Assembly: GCA_029948255.1 (NCBI GenBank)
Contig: JALIZF010001871.1
Location: forward strand, 248,001-312,000
DNA length: 64,000 nt
From: Telmatactis stephensoni
Taxonomy: Eukaryota; Cnidaria; Anthozoa; Actiniaria; Isophelliidae
Reading direction: 5' to 3'
Shown in pieces: positions 1 through 11,900 of the stretch. Positions within the stretch are counted from its first letter, which is position 1. Every line of letters starts with the position of its first letter. A program made the translations under genes and the position numbers. The notes below the pieces were generated by a model that was given only the letters and a program-made list of their open reading frames with translations, made no database searches and was not told where the DNA came from.

Positions 1-281
1 AGAAATTCACATGCATGCCAATAATGTAATATAACACCATTATGAACTGATCAAGGAAGATGGGTTTCACTATTACTACTTGGGTGATGAACAACACAGA
101 AATCTGTCTGTTTGTGGATCCAGTCACATGGCATCCCTCTTCACCAACAAAGCTACAGATATATCCATGTATTTACTAATATATTGTACTTCTGCAAGCC
201 TAGACCTTTCCAAAGTTAACTACATTTAATCATGGAGTTGTTTTGAGGGACACTATTTCACTTGAAGTTGTGGTTGGGTGG

Positions 282-455
282 TGAGGGTGGCAAAGTGGTT
301 AAGCCATTTGCCTCTCACCACTGTGGTCGGGGTTTGAGTCCTGGCTTGGGCACTGGATCATTTGTGAGTTGAGTTTGTTTGATGTGTTGTTCTCTCTCTT
401 GCCACAAGGTTTTTTTCTCCAGGAAATGAAGTGGTTGTGTGTGACAGCAGGCCTA
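282..455 (+). mobile_element. tRNA-derived SINE
   Basis: A pol III type head is visible: box A like TGGCAAAGTGGTT at 287-299 and box B like GGTTTGAGTCC at 331-341. It is followed by a conserved body (TTGAGTTTGTTTGATGTG) that recurs near 56960, in reverse near 14240 and, more distantly, near 55040. The shared body after the tRNA-like head marks it as a SINE rather than a tRNA gene. Confidence 0.7.
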
Positions 456-1684
456 TATCAGCCAAATAGTTGCATACTTTAAGACATGTTGGCCCACGTG
501 TTGCAGTTGATATATATATATTGGCTACTATATCAGCCAAATATCAATTGGCATATTAGCAACCATTTGCCAATATATCATTCAACTATTGGCTAATAGT
601 TCATTGATATGTCATTCTAGTATAGGTCAGCCAATATTGGGTGAGACTTGGCCAATGTTATATAGCCAAGACTTCACTGATGTTTTAAACAGATAGTCAA
701 ACGAGACTTCACCAATACTGGACCAATTTTCTTTAAGAAGTCATGAATGTCACATTTGAGGATTTAATTTCTTTTTTTAAATATGCAACATTTGCACATT
801 TGTTGCTCAGATTCATTTTTGGCAGGAATGCTTAGTGGTCAACAAAATCCCACAATTTGATACCTTTTAGGATGTGGTTATTAGTTTTAGTGTAGCTCCA
901 TACCACATAGAAATTCAACAAAGGTAAAAACTACATTGACAAGGGGAGAAAACCATACAAGCCAAAAACTTGTCACACTTGTCACACATACTGTTCAACT
1001 TCATAAGCTATTGTTTTCTCTCTGCATTATACCAATTATGCTTATTATGACAAACGTTAGCATCAAAACGTGTGGGATATATAAATCAACAGAAGTACGC
1101 ATGCTCATAGAATACTTCATTTTTTTAAAATTAAAATTTGTTTCAATTTCAATGATTTTGGTGATATTGGTGGTTATTAAGTTGACCAGATAGTTACTTC
1201 ATCCAGCAGCATTATTGGATATATTGCTATCGGGCTACACCCTCAGCACACATGATGTGTCTTGAAAAATATATCCACCACGATTCAATTTAGGATTTTT
1301 CCTAGTATGATCATGAATAGATTATAGCACTAGTCTGTCACAGGAATGCATTCTGGGACTGTTAACTCAGTAAAAAAATATGGAATAAATGATTTACAAC
1401 CCATGATATCTTTTGTTTGGTGTTATTTAACTGAGATAACAGTCCAAGAATACATTACTACGGAAACCACAAAACCATAAACAAAATTGAAAAAAAAAAA
1501 AAAATCATTGAAATCCCCGAAATGGCAATTACTGTATACAAAATCCAAAGTCAAAAACCCCAAAACTGCAGGTCAGGATAAAAAATAACCACAAAACCGC
1601 ATAAAAATTAATAATACAAAACTGCATCACTGCAAATTCTTATGTCCCCCTCTTACACCCCCCCCCCCCCCCCCCACTTACAGC

Positions 1685-1744
1685 AAAATAGTGATCAAAT
1701 CTATTTTCTTATTTAAAATAGTGATCAAATCTATTTTCTTATTT
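1685..1744. repeat. Perfect 30-bp tandem duplication
   Basis: The 30 bases at 1685-1714 are repeated without change at 1715-1744. They lie just after a run of C (about 1658-1675), consistent with a slippage-type duplication. Confidence 0.9.
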
Positions 1745-1855
1745 AGCCCTTACGGCAACATGTAAGAGGTGAAAAAAGCAGGTCACACAATCCTCTCTGC
1801 TATTTAACGCTACGCTCGTGATTCCACTTGAGTTTTGAACATTTTATGACGTCAA

Positions 1856-2018
1856 GAGTGTGTCAATAAGAGGACAGACAACTCAAAACCATCTTCAATT
1901 CGTTTTTTACAACAATTATTTGAGATAAAAGTTAAAAATCCTTTTCAAACGGGGCAACAGAACGAGCGCGCGCACTGAAACACGTCAGCAGTGTGTCTGT
2001 CCTCTTATTGACACACTC
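1856..2018. mobile_element. Short inverted-repeat element (MITE-like)
   Basis: Perfect 25-bp inverted arms at 1856-1880 and 1994-2018 (GAGTGTGTCAATAAGAGGAC at the start of the left arm) enclose about 113 bp with no coding capacity. This is the form of a non-autonomous foldback or MITE. Exact ends and target duplication were not determined. Confidence 0.65.
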
Positions 2019-2366
2019 TAATCAACCAATCAGATCGTGAGATTAGTGTCAAGTGTTGTAAAACTGCCCTTTTCTGTGTAAGGGAAGCTCTATTAATGTG
2101 GCTGAGGTACCATCTGATGGTAACTAGTCACTGTGTCCTCTACCAAGCACCCTTGGTTAATCTTTGGTGGTAAGCTTTGGTCTGGTTGCCATGGTTACCT
2201 CCATGCTTGGACACTCACCCTGTTACCTAACCAAAATGCTTATTATTTGTTGACAAGTTTTAACAACAATCAAACCAATTAGTGTTAGTAACTATTTATT
2301 TCCGTGATATTGGGAAATCTATTCCTTCTCCTTTCAGTTATTTTAAATGTTTTCTGTTATTTTTAG

Positions 2367-2914
2367 GAATAATACTGGAGTACGAGCAGTCAGGTATGAT
2401 GAAATCTAAGTCTATTGACCTCCTGGATTTAAAACCAAGGTACAGTCTTAAACATAGATTACTTTCAAAAATGCATGGCCACCTACATGTAGTACATGAG
2501 AATCACAAAGGCCTTGTTACCACAAAACAAGCATCAGGCAATACTTGTATTGCTTTCAAAGATGATGTGTTCCTCTTCCTTTTGAAATACCTATTTTTTG
2601 TGCATTTTACATGATATTCTTAGATTCATTGGATGCCATGATGATTTTAGAGGCCTTTCTGGTGTCGTTCTTGTGAACAAAATGAGCCCACCATTTTTGA
2701 AAGTCATCTATCAGTTGTCTGTATAAGAAATTGATAGATTAATAAAGTTTTGTTACAAACAGCACTGATGTTGATGCTGTGCTAGATGACATCTCAGCCA
2801 AGGAACCTCTAATCACACCTTCAAGACTGGATCAAGTACGCAAGCTTATCATACGTATCCAAACTCACATGTTTTTTAATCGTATATAATAATTATTATG
2901 TTTGAGTTAGTTTT

Positions 2915-2956
<42 letters not shown>

Positions 2957-5900
2957 CCTCTCCCTCTCCTTCTCTCTCTAAAGGACTCAGGTCAAAAGGT
3001 CAAACTCAAACCTAAGTCATCTAATATGTGAATTCTATGAATTCATTAATATTGTGGTAATAGTACTGTCTTAGTGTGTATTTTTATCCTTAACTGGGAT
3101 GCCAGGATTACAAGAAAAACAATTAGAGAAAGATGATCATCATTTTTATTTGTTTAAGGTAAAAATTAAAGAAACTGATTTTTGTTCCAATGCAAATGAA
3201 CAATCATGCAATTTTAAAATACAGCCAATCAGAAAGCAGGAAAGTTGTTGTATAATTATTTTGGTGGTATTCAACTGTCTCTTCCCATGAGACATTGCTA
3301 TAATTGGCTGTATTTTCTATGGTGTGGGGTAAAATATTTCTACAATGGTTTCTTGTGGCATACCATCCCATCACTTGTATTTTTTGATGCACACTCACCT
3401 AAAGGCTTGTGTATACCAGAAAATACAAGTGACTCATGGGATATTCCATGGTATTCCACTTGAAACCATTGTATTTATAATAGTTTAATATGTGCAAACT
3501 GAAGCAGTTTATGATTAAAACCTCTAAATAATCCTTTGAGTCTACCCAGCCTTATTTATAATCTATTAATTATAAATAAATGTTTTTTCCTTTATTCTTT
3601 TCCTCTCTCTGCTTCACTTTTGTCTTAAATGTGCATTTCCATCCTTCCCATTTGTATTTCCTTCAAGCAGTTTACATGGTTAATATATTGATTTTTTGGA
3701 TGTTTGCAGATCCTTAGAGCACACATTCTTCCTCTTACAAATGTGGCATTCAATAAGTCTGGAACTAGGTATGAAACCTCAAATAGGCTGATTGAATAAG
3801 TAGTGATGGTATATAAACTGCTGCATTTTGTGGTGCCGAGTATATGGTTGCTAGATGTTACCGGTACATGCTGCAACTTGCTTTGCATCATTGCAAAAAG
3901 CAGATGCTCATTCAACTTTTTCTGCAACTTGCAGCATTGCATAGCAAGTTGCAAAGAAGGGTGTTACAGGCATAATATCTCTTCTGCAACTTGTAACACA
4001 ATGGCATTGAACTGCAAGTTGCAAGAAAAATTGCACTGTGTAACAGCACCTTTCATTGATGAATAAATTGTCTATTTTCTGTTGTTTTGGTCAGTTTTAT
4101 AACAGGTAGTTATGATAGAACATGCAAAGTGTGGGACACAGCATCGGGAGAAGAACTTTACACATTAGAAGGACACAAAAATGTGGTGTATGCTATTGCT
4201 TTCAATAATCCTTATGGGTAAGTCTGCTGGTAGAGAAGTTTCTGTATGACTGTGAAAACAGTCACAGCACAGCATGGTTGCAACAGAAATTTCAAATGTT
4301 TTCATGGGGTACTGACACAGTCACAGCAAAGTGTTGTCTGTTTCCCACACTCATACAAATACTGCTCTTTACTGCCACCTGGTTGGCTCAGTTGGTATGA
4401 GCAGTCGGTCTTTTGTGCGGAGGTCGTGGTTCAAGCACCGGCCGACCAACACTCAGGGTCTTAAATAACTGAGGAGAAGGTGCTGCCTTTGTAATTATAT
4501 CTGGATTTAGTTAGAGCTCAGAGAAAGATGTTAAAACATCCTTGCATTGGATTGACGTTAAAGAACCCACCCCACTATTCAGGGAGAGTAGGCCATGAAG
4601 TTGCCAGTGTGTGTGTGGTCTGGTCTATTACACTACAGGGCCCATTTTCAATTGATGTGAAAGTGCTGTTGTGTCCCCGCCTTCATAGGAAGGAAAACAA
4701 GTAAATCTAAATAGTATTGTCTTGTGATGTCCAGGGATTGAGCAGACATTTCTTATGGAGCAATGATTCACAATTACAATTGATTTCACAAAACGTTTCC
4801 CACACTGATCTGAAATTCATTTGCAAGCTGGTTCAATGAACAGTGATATGTTTACCTCTAAAATCAAATATTTTACCAAAATGGTATCTGAAACCCCATG
4901 TTTCTCAAAAATCATATTGATTTCATACCATACTGTAGATTGTTTCTAAATAATCCCAGTGTTTATTAATCAAATGCTATGTACATCATAATTTTCTGTT
5001 ATGATTTTATTTTTCCTATTATTTTGTCTCCCCGATTAGTAGGGCACCTGTGCCCGGCTATAAGATTAGAGACGTAAATAAAGTTATTATTATTATTATT
5101 ATTTTTTTTTTCTAGTGATAAGATTGCTACTGGTTCATTTGATAAGACATGCAAGGTAACCTATAACAAAATAATAGTCTATATTGTATAACTGGATTAT
5201 TTCCAGGTAATCAATAGTTAATAAGTATATTTGTGTCTTTTTTAGCTTTGGAGTGCGGAAACAGGAAAGTGCTATCACACCTACAGGGGTCACACTGCTG
5301 AAATTGTAAGTCTTGTTTTTAGTGTATAGAAAGTATTGGCACCACTTTTAGTGTTTGTACTCTATTATTATTATCATAACATTTTTTCCTTTTCTTTGGG
5401 GCTAACCCCGTTTTGCTGGTATTTTGCTCAAACCTGTGACCCTCCAGTATATTGGGTTCTTATGATATGTAGCTCACAAAAAAAAAGTATTGTATTGTAT
5501 TGCATTCAGAATAACACAATGTATGTAACAATAAATTATAGAATGATAGAAAGTTGTTCAGCTAGGATGGAAATCACAGAAATGCAATCAGTTTGCCCCT
5601 AGCCGTGCAGGAAACAAAGATCTATTCCTTGATGTACTTTATAGGAATGATTGGAATTAAATGGATTCAGAAAATAATGATGTCATTTGATGTTCAGTAA
5701 TATTGTATATTTAGGTTTGTTTGGCCTTTAATCCACAAAGTACAGTCATTGCTACTGGTAGTATGGACACTACAGCTAAGTTATGGGATGTACAGACTGG
5801 TGCCGAGATATCTACATTATCTGTAAGTACCTCATGTCCCCAGTTGAGATTTTAGACTGAGGGGACTGTAATTATGCAAACTGTGGCAAAAATTGAATCT

Positions 5901-8900
5901 ACTGACAATTAAAGTGTATATGTCCATTGATCAGTACATTTTGTGGCGCCAAGTATATGGAATGGACTTTACTATTGCAGTAATTAATTATTATTTTTTT
6001 AATTTTAAACTTATGTTCTGTTATTTTCAGGGCCATTCAGCTGAGATAATCTCTTGTTCATTTAACTCTGTTGGTAATCAATTGTTAACTGGTTCGTTTG
6101 ATCATACTGTCAGTGTATGGGACACAAGAAGTGGAAGGTTAGTGGACTCTGTGGAATGCTCAAGGACTCTAGTGAACTTCTTCAAACCTTTGATAACTAT
6201 AACTGGATGCTTGACCAAAAATTAACTTGATTTCCCTGTGGGTTTGCTTCATTCATTTACTGCATTTTACTCATCAGCAATGATGGGGTTGGGCTTAGTT
6301 GCTCTAATGCCACTGCAAGGGGTGTGGCTGTCCCAGGTGGCAAGGAGGTAACCATGGTTACCATCTACAGTCCACCACCTAACACCTGTCACATTGACAA
6401 CAATCAGTGGAGTTTCATATTTTTCAATTTAAAGTACTTACAACTAGGGAGAGAGGGGGTGGGAGCAAAACAGCGGCATTTGAGCAGCAAGGATCATACT
6501 GAACTGCAATGAAAGACACATACAAGCTCTGCAGCAAGGGGGAGGTCACCCTGCAACAAGCTGAACTACTGATCAGCATCCTCAATTTTAATACAACAGA
6601 ACTCGAGCAGTAAAGATTGGACTTTTGCAATGAAGCCAAAGGGGGGGCCTTGCCTTGCAGCAAGGGGGAGGGTACCCTGCAGCAGCAAGCTGAACTGCTG
6701 GCCAGCAGCCCTGAATTTAACTTTGCCTAAGTTACATTTAGCCACATATAGTGTATTTTAGTTGACCGAAATTGTATTCAATCTTAACTTCTTTGTTTTT
6801 TAATTGGTTATACATGCAGTAAGTACCTGACTGTATTCTTCATGAAATTTTGTATCAGTAACATTTTGTTGACTAGGCGTGTCCACACCCTTATTGGTCA
6901 TAGAGGAGAAATATCAAATGCACAATTCAATTTTGATTGTTCTTTGATAGTGACTGGTTCAATGGTATGTATTATCCAAAGTATGCATAGAATTACTTGT
7001 AGAACCACTTTAGGGCATTGGACCCTAATATTACAGAGAGACGAAAAACTTTGATTAGCAAATTATTTTGCCCTTTGTGTTTGAATTTGATGTTGTGATT
7101 TGAAGTTATTTTTGGTTGGAAAATTTTTAAACTGGTTTAATTAATTTCATACTGCCATTTGTTAAATTAAATAAAATTTAACATGGTGTGAGTTTTTGTC
7201 ATTGTGTTAATATATTATTTTATCAACATAATCTTGAACAATAAAGAAAAATTGGTTTACAAAAGTGGTTTAAAAATTGTTAAACCTATTAAAAGTAATA
7301 TCAAACAACAACATGACACTCTCTTGGGTAGCAATATTGATTATAAATGAATTATAATTTATTGTTTCTCCTAAAGGATAAAACTTGTAAGATATGGGAT
7401 GCTGGGACAGGAAAATGCATTGGTACATTAAGGTAAATTACATGTCACTTGTTATGGGATTTAGAAATTTAAAAAGTTGTTTGGGTCATAGAATCAGGGC
7501 TGTCAACTCTCCCAGATAATCCAGGAGTCTCCAGATTTTGGATCTTATGTCCCAGTCTCAAGATTAGAGCCTCAGATCTCCTGGATATTCACTCATATTT
7601 TGAAATTGCAACCATTTTAATTGAGATATTGTCTTCTTCCTCCACCTCCCTCCCCACTGAGTGTGAAAATCGACCTCAGAAAAAGCACAGTAAAACCCGG
7701 CAGTGCACGTTTTGTCTCTCAAAGATGCTGATTTCTCTCCCCCCTTCCCCCACTGAACCTGAAAATTGACCAACTTAAGGAAAAAATGGTAATCTCCAGA
7801 TGATATGAAAGCCTTGGAGGTTGACAGCCCTGTAGAAGAGTCATAGGATGTTTTTGTTCTTGGCTGGCAATACATGATCAACTAAATTAGAATGATTTGT
7901 CTATTTATCTACAGGGGACATGATGACGAAGTACTTGATGTTTGTTTTGACTACACTGGACAACATATTGCCACAGCTTCTGCAGATGGTACTGATAACA
8001 CATCGTGCTTTAGAGTAGATTTTGTATGAGGAATTATTTTAAAGTATTTTTATAACATTTTTATGGCATTGACACAGTCACTGACTGTGTTATATTCCAT
8101 TTCACACTCATATGAAATCTGCTCTATTTGTCTGAATATATCTTTATTACTGACAGAGGTTTTTGAATGGTGAAAAGCCTGTAGGGTGGGGCCAAGGGTG
8201 CTGCCATTATGGAGGTGCCCCCAGCCAGATATGAATTTCAAAATAGTAAAATTTGCATTTAAAATCCAAACCCAATTGCTATTGCAAGCTTTGGGTGGGA
8301 ATTTTTTCACATTTCCATTTATGGCTCTGAACCCCATTGCTGCACAGATCTAGAAGTTGATGCTTGTTTGTGGACATTCTAAAGACACTTGTCTGCACTT
8401 GTAGGGTGAAGTTTTGACAGTTTTAGATGCAATAAAGTGACTCTTACCTCTCACTTCCACCTTGGGGTGTTGTTATCAACATATCTTGCATATTTTATCA
8501 GGTACAGGAAGGGTATATAATGCTGTTACACACAGCTGTTTATCCAAACTCGAAGGTCATGATGGAGAGATATCCAAGGTAGGTAATGGTACACCACTAT
8601 GTATACCATAATTGGAATGGGTAATCATGAACGATCTGCACCGTACGGTAAGTGGTCGGTAAGGTAACGGTAAGTGGTCGATAAGTGGTCGATAAGGTAA
8701 TGGTAATAGTAAGTGGTCAATAAGCAGTTAGTAAGGTAATGGTAAGTGGTCAATAAGTGGTCGGTAAGGTAATGGTAAGTGGGCGATAAGTGGTCGGTAA
8801 GGTAATGGTAATAGTAAGTGGTCAATAAGCAGTTAGTAAGGTAATGGTAAGTGGTCCGTAAGTGGTCGGTAAGGTAACGGTAAATGGTCGATAAGTGGTC

Positions 8901-11900
8901 GGTAAGGTAACGGTAAATGGTCGATAAGTGGTCAGTAAGGTAATGGTAAGTGGTTAATAAGTGGTTGGTAAGGTAATGGTAAGTGGTTAATAAGTGGTTG
9001 GTAAGGTAACAGTAAGTGGTCGATAAGTGGTTGGTAAGGTAACGGTAAATGGTCGATAAGTGGTCGGTAAGGTAATGGTAAGTGGTCGGTAAGGTAATGG
9101 TAAGTGGTCGATAAGTGGTCGGTAAGGTAATGGTAAGTGGCCGGTACTGAGTTACCGACCACTTACCGTACAGTGCAGATTGTTCACGATTCCTGTCATT
9201 TAGAGGTGTCTGTACCGATGAGCAATAACTGGTGTGACCTGTTCTTACTTTGCACATAGATTGTGTTCAATCCTCAAGGAACAAGACTACTTACTGCAAG
9301 CAGTGATAAAACAGCAAGATTATGGGACCCACAGTCAGGGAATTGTACTCAGGTACAGGATTATAGAACATGTTATTAGTAAAAAAATTAAGAGCTTATC
9401 ATCCACAAGCAAATTGCAGCTAGGATGCAACTGATTGTATAAGTTGTAGTTGCTCCTTACCACCACACGAAGCTGAAGGAGCAAACAGAGCTAGACTGAC
9501 TTATAAAATCAGTCTAGCTGCTCAATATGGTTGGGTTGAAGGCTTGTAAATGGTGGATGGAGCACAGCTGATGTTACAACATGTAATTGGATATATCTTT
9601 GGTCACGTGATTCTAGCGTGACTCTTGTAGAGACTGAAGAATCGGGGCTCATGATTAAAGCTTCTGTCCTGAAGACACACATAATCTCTCTGTCTTGAAT
9701 ATATATATAGAAAGACTAGACTTATTGAAACATGGTGGCAGCGTAAAGATCATGGGCGATAAGAAAGAATCAACTCCGCCGATGAGCGAACCCACATCCT
9801 CGAAAACGGCACAGCCGTTTCTACCAGTTCGCACTACCAGGAATATTACCGCCGACGAAATTAGACGTCACTGGAAACATTGGAGAGAACTGGAAGACTT
9901 TCAAACAGACATGGGAGAACTACAGCATAATCATGAACGTCAACTCTCAATCAGAAGCATATAAGGTAGCTCTATTTCTACACTGTCTTGGCCCTGAAGC
10001 CCTTAAAATATACAACGGACTGTCATTTGAGACACCAGAACAGAAAGCCACGCTCAAAGATATTATTACGAAGTTTGAACAGTTCACGATCGGAGAAACC
10101 AACGAGACGTACGAACGATATATATTCAATAGCCGAAATCAAGAACCTGGAGAAACCATCGATACCTACGTAACCCATTTACGTACGCTAGCAAAAACAT
10201 GCAATTTCTGTGAATGTTTACACGACTCTTTGATACGTGATCGAATCGTATTCGGTATCAATAACAATGAATCCCGTAAGAAGCTATTACAACAGAGAAA
10301 ACTGACCCTCAACAACTGTATCGACATTTGTAGAAGCACCGAAGCAACAACATCCAAACTTAAGACCATCAACGCAACAATCGCTACTGACGAAGGGCAA
10401 GAAGTACACGCACTGGGATGCAACACACGGAAACAAAGGAATTTCAAGAATGACACGAATACATCGTCCAAACATCGAAATACATGTAAATTCTGCGATG
10501 GAGATCACCCATTTCAGAAGGAGAAATGTCCAGCATGGGGAAAAAAGTGCAAAAACTGTGGAGCACGAAACCACTTCGCGAAATGCTGCAGGAAGAACAA
10601 AGTTCATTGTGTTTCACAACACGACAACGACTCTGACAGCGATTCTGACAGCGACCTCGACTTCATCGGAAGTGTACGTGTTCACAACGAGAACGTATGC
10701 GCTGTCGACGACTCTGCTTTTCCTAAAGAGATTCATGCCCAAATGTTAATAAATAAGAAACCAGTGAGTTTCCAAATAGACTGTGGCGCGTCAATTAATA
10801 TTCTACCTAAAGCTTTTATCGACGGCCATGAAGTACAACCAACTACCAAGACTCTTGTGATGTGGAACAAGACACACGTTAAACCAATCGGAATTACAAG
10901 ACTTATCATCAAGAACGCAAAAACGGGAAAGAAATACTCAGTCGAATTTGTAATTGTAGAGGAAAACCTAACGCCACTCCTAGGAGCTAAAGCCGCTCAG
11001 CAAATGAAGCTAATAACCGTGAACAAAGAGAACTTTGAGTCAGTCACACGACAACACGATGACATAAAGGTCAATCAACTGTTGACAGTTGAGGATATTG
11101 TACAAAAATATCCCGAAGTATTTGAAGCCGAGCTAGGCAGTTTTCCCGGTGAAGTCCACCTGGAAGTCGACGAGAATGTCAGGCCGACCGTCGCCCCTAC
11201 GAGAAGGATCCCCACAGCACTCAAAGAGAAATTCAAAGAAGAGTTGGATAGACTAGAGGAGCTTGGAGTCATTGCTAAAGTAGACAAGCCAACGCCGTGG
11301 GTAAGCAGTGTTGTGGTGGCAACAAAGAAATCAGGAGCTCTACGAGTGTGTATCGACCCTAAGGAACTGAATGCTGCTCTAAAGAGAGAAAGATATCAAC
11401 TACCAGTGCTAGATGACATCCTGCCAGAACTGTCTCAGGCCAAAGTGTACTCTACAGTAGATTCCCGCTCTGGATTTTGGCACTGTAAATTAGACGAGGA
11501 GTCGAGCCTGCTGACGACGTTCGCAACACCTCATAGTAGATACCGCTGGTGCCGGCTACCGTTTGGACTGTCAGTGTCTTCCGAAATATTTCAGAAACGT
11601 GTTGATCAAGTGCTGGACCAACTGGATGGAATACTAGATATCACAGATGATATCCTGATTTACGGCGTAGGAGCCACAGAGAAAGATGCCAACGAGGACC
11701 ACGACCGAAAGCTGACTGAACTGCTGGAGCGATGTAAGAAGGAAGGCGTTGCACTCAACAGAGACAAAGTAAAACTACGTCTCAAAGAAGTGACATACAT
11801 GGGACATGTATTCACTGACAAAGGTCTGAAGAAGGACCCTGAGAAAGCCAAAGCTGTACACGAAATGCCAACACCAACGGATGTCGAAGCAGTACACAGA

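Larger units (their letters stand above)
1..2366. other. Intergenic or 5' intron region upstream of first visible DAW1 exon
   Basis: No convincing coding exon is seen here. The stretch holds a tRNA-headed SINE, a polyA run (about 1490-1504), a polyC run (about 1658-1675), a 30-bp tandem duplication and a short inverted-repeat element, listed separately. The first coding exon of DAW1 (about 13 residues by comparison with the vertebrate protein) was looked for and not recognised, so it may lie upstream of the window. Confidence 0.5.

Noticed and set aside
2101..2140. ATGTGGCTGAGGTACCATCTG before a GTAACT donor as DAW1 exon 1
   Set aside because: The phase does not fit the next exon and the peptide does not match the expected start of the family.
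8625..9257. 210-codon minus-strand frame with [10 protein letters not shown] repeats
   Set aside because: It is produced by the 33-bp minisatellite, whose length is a multiple of three; it ends at the repeat borders and overlaps a DAW1 intron.
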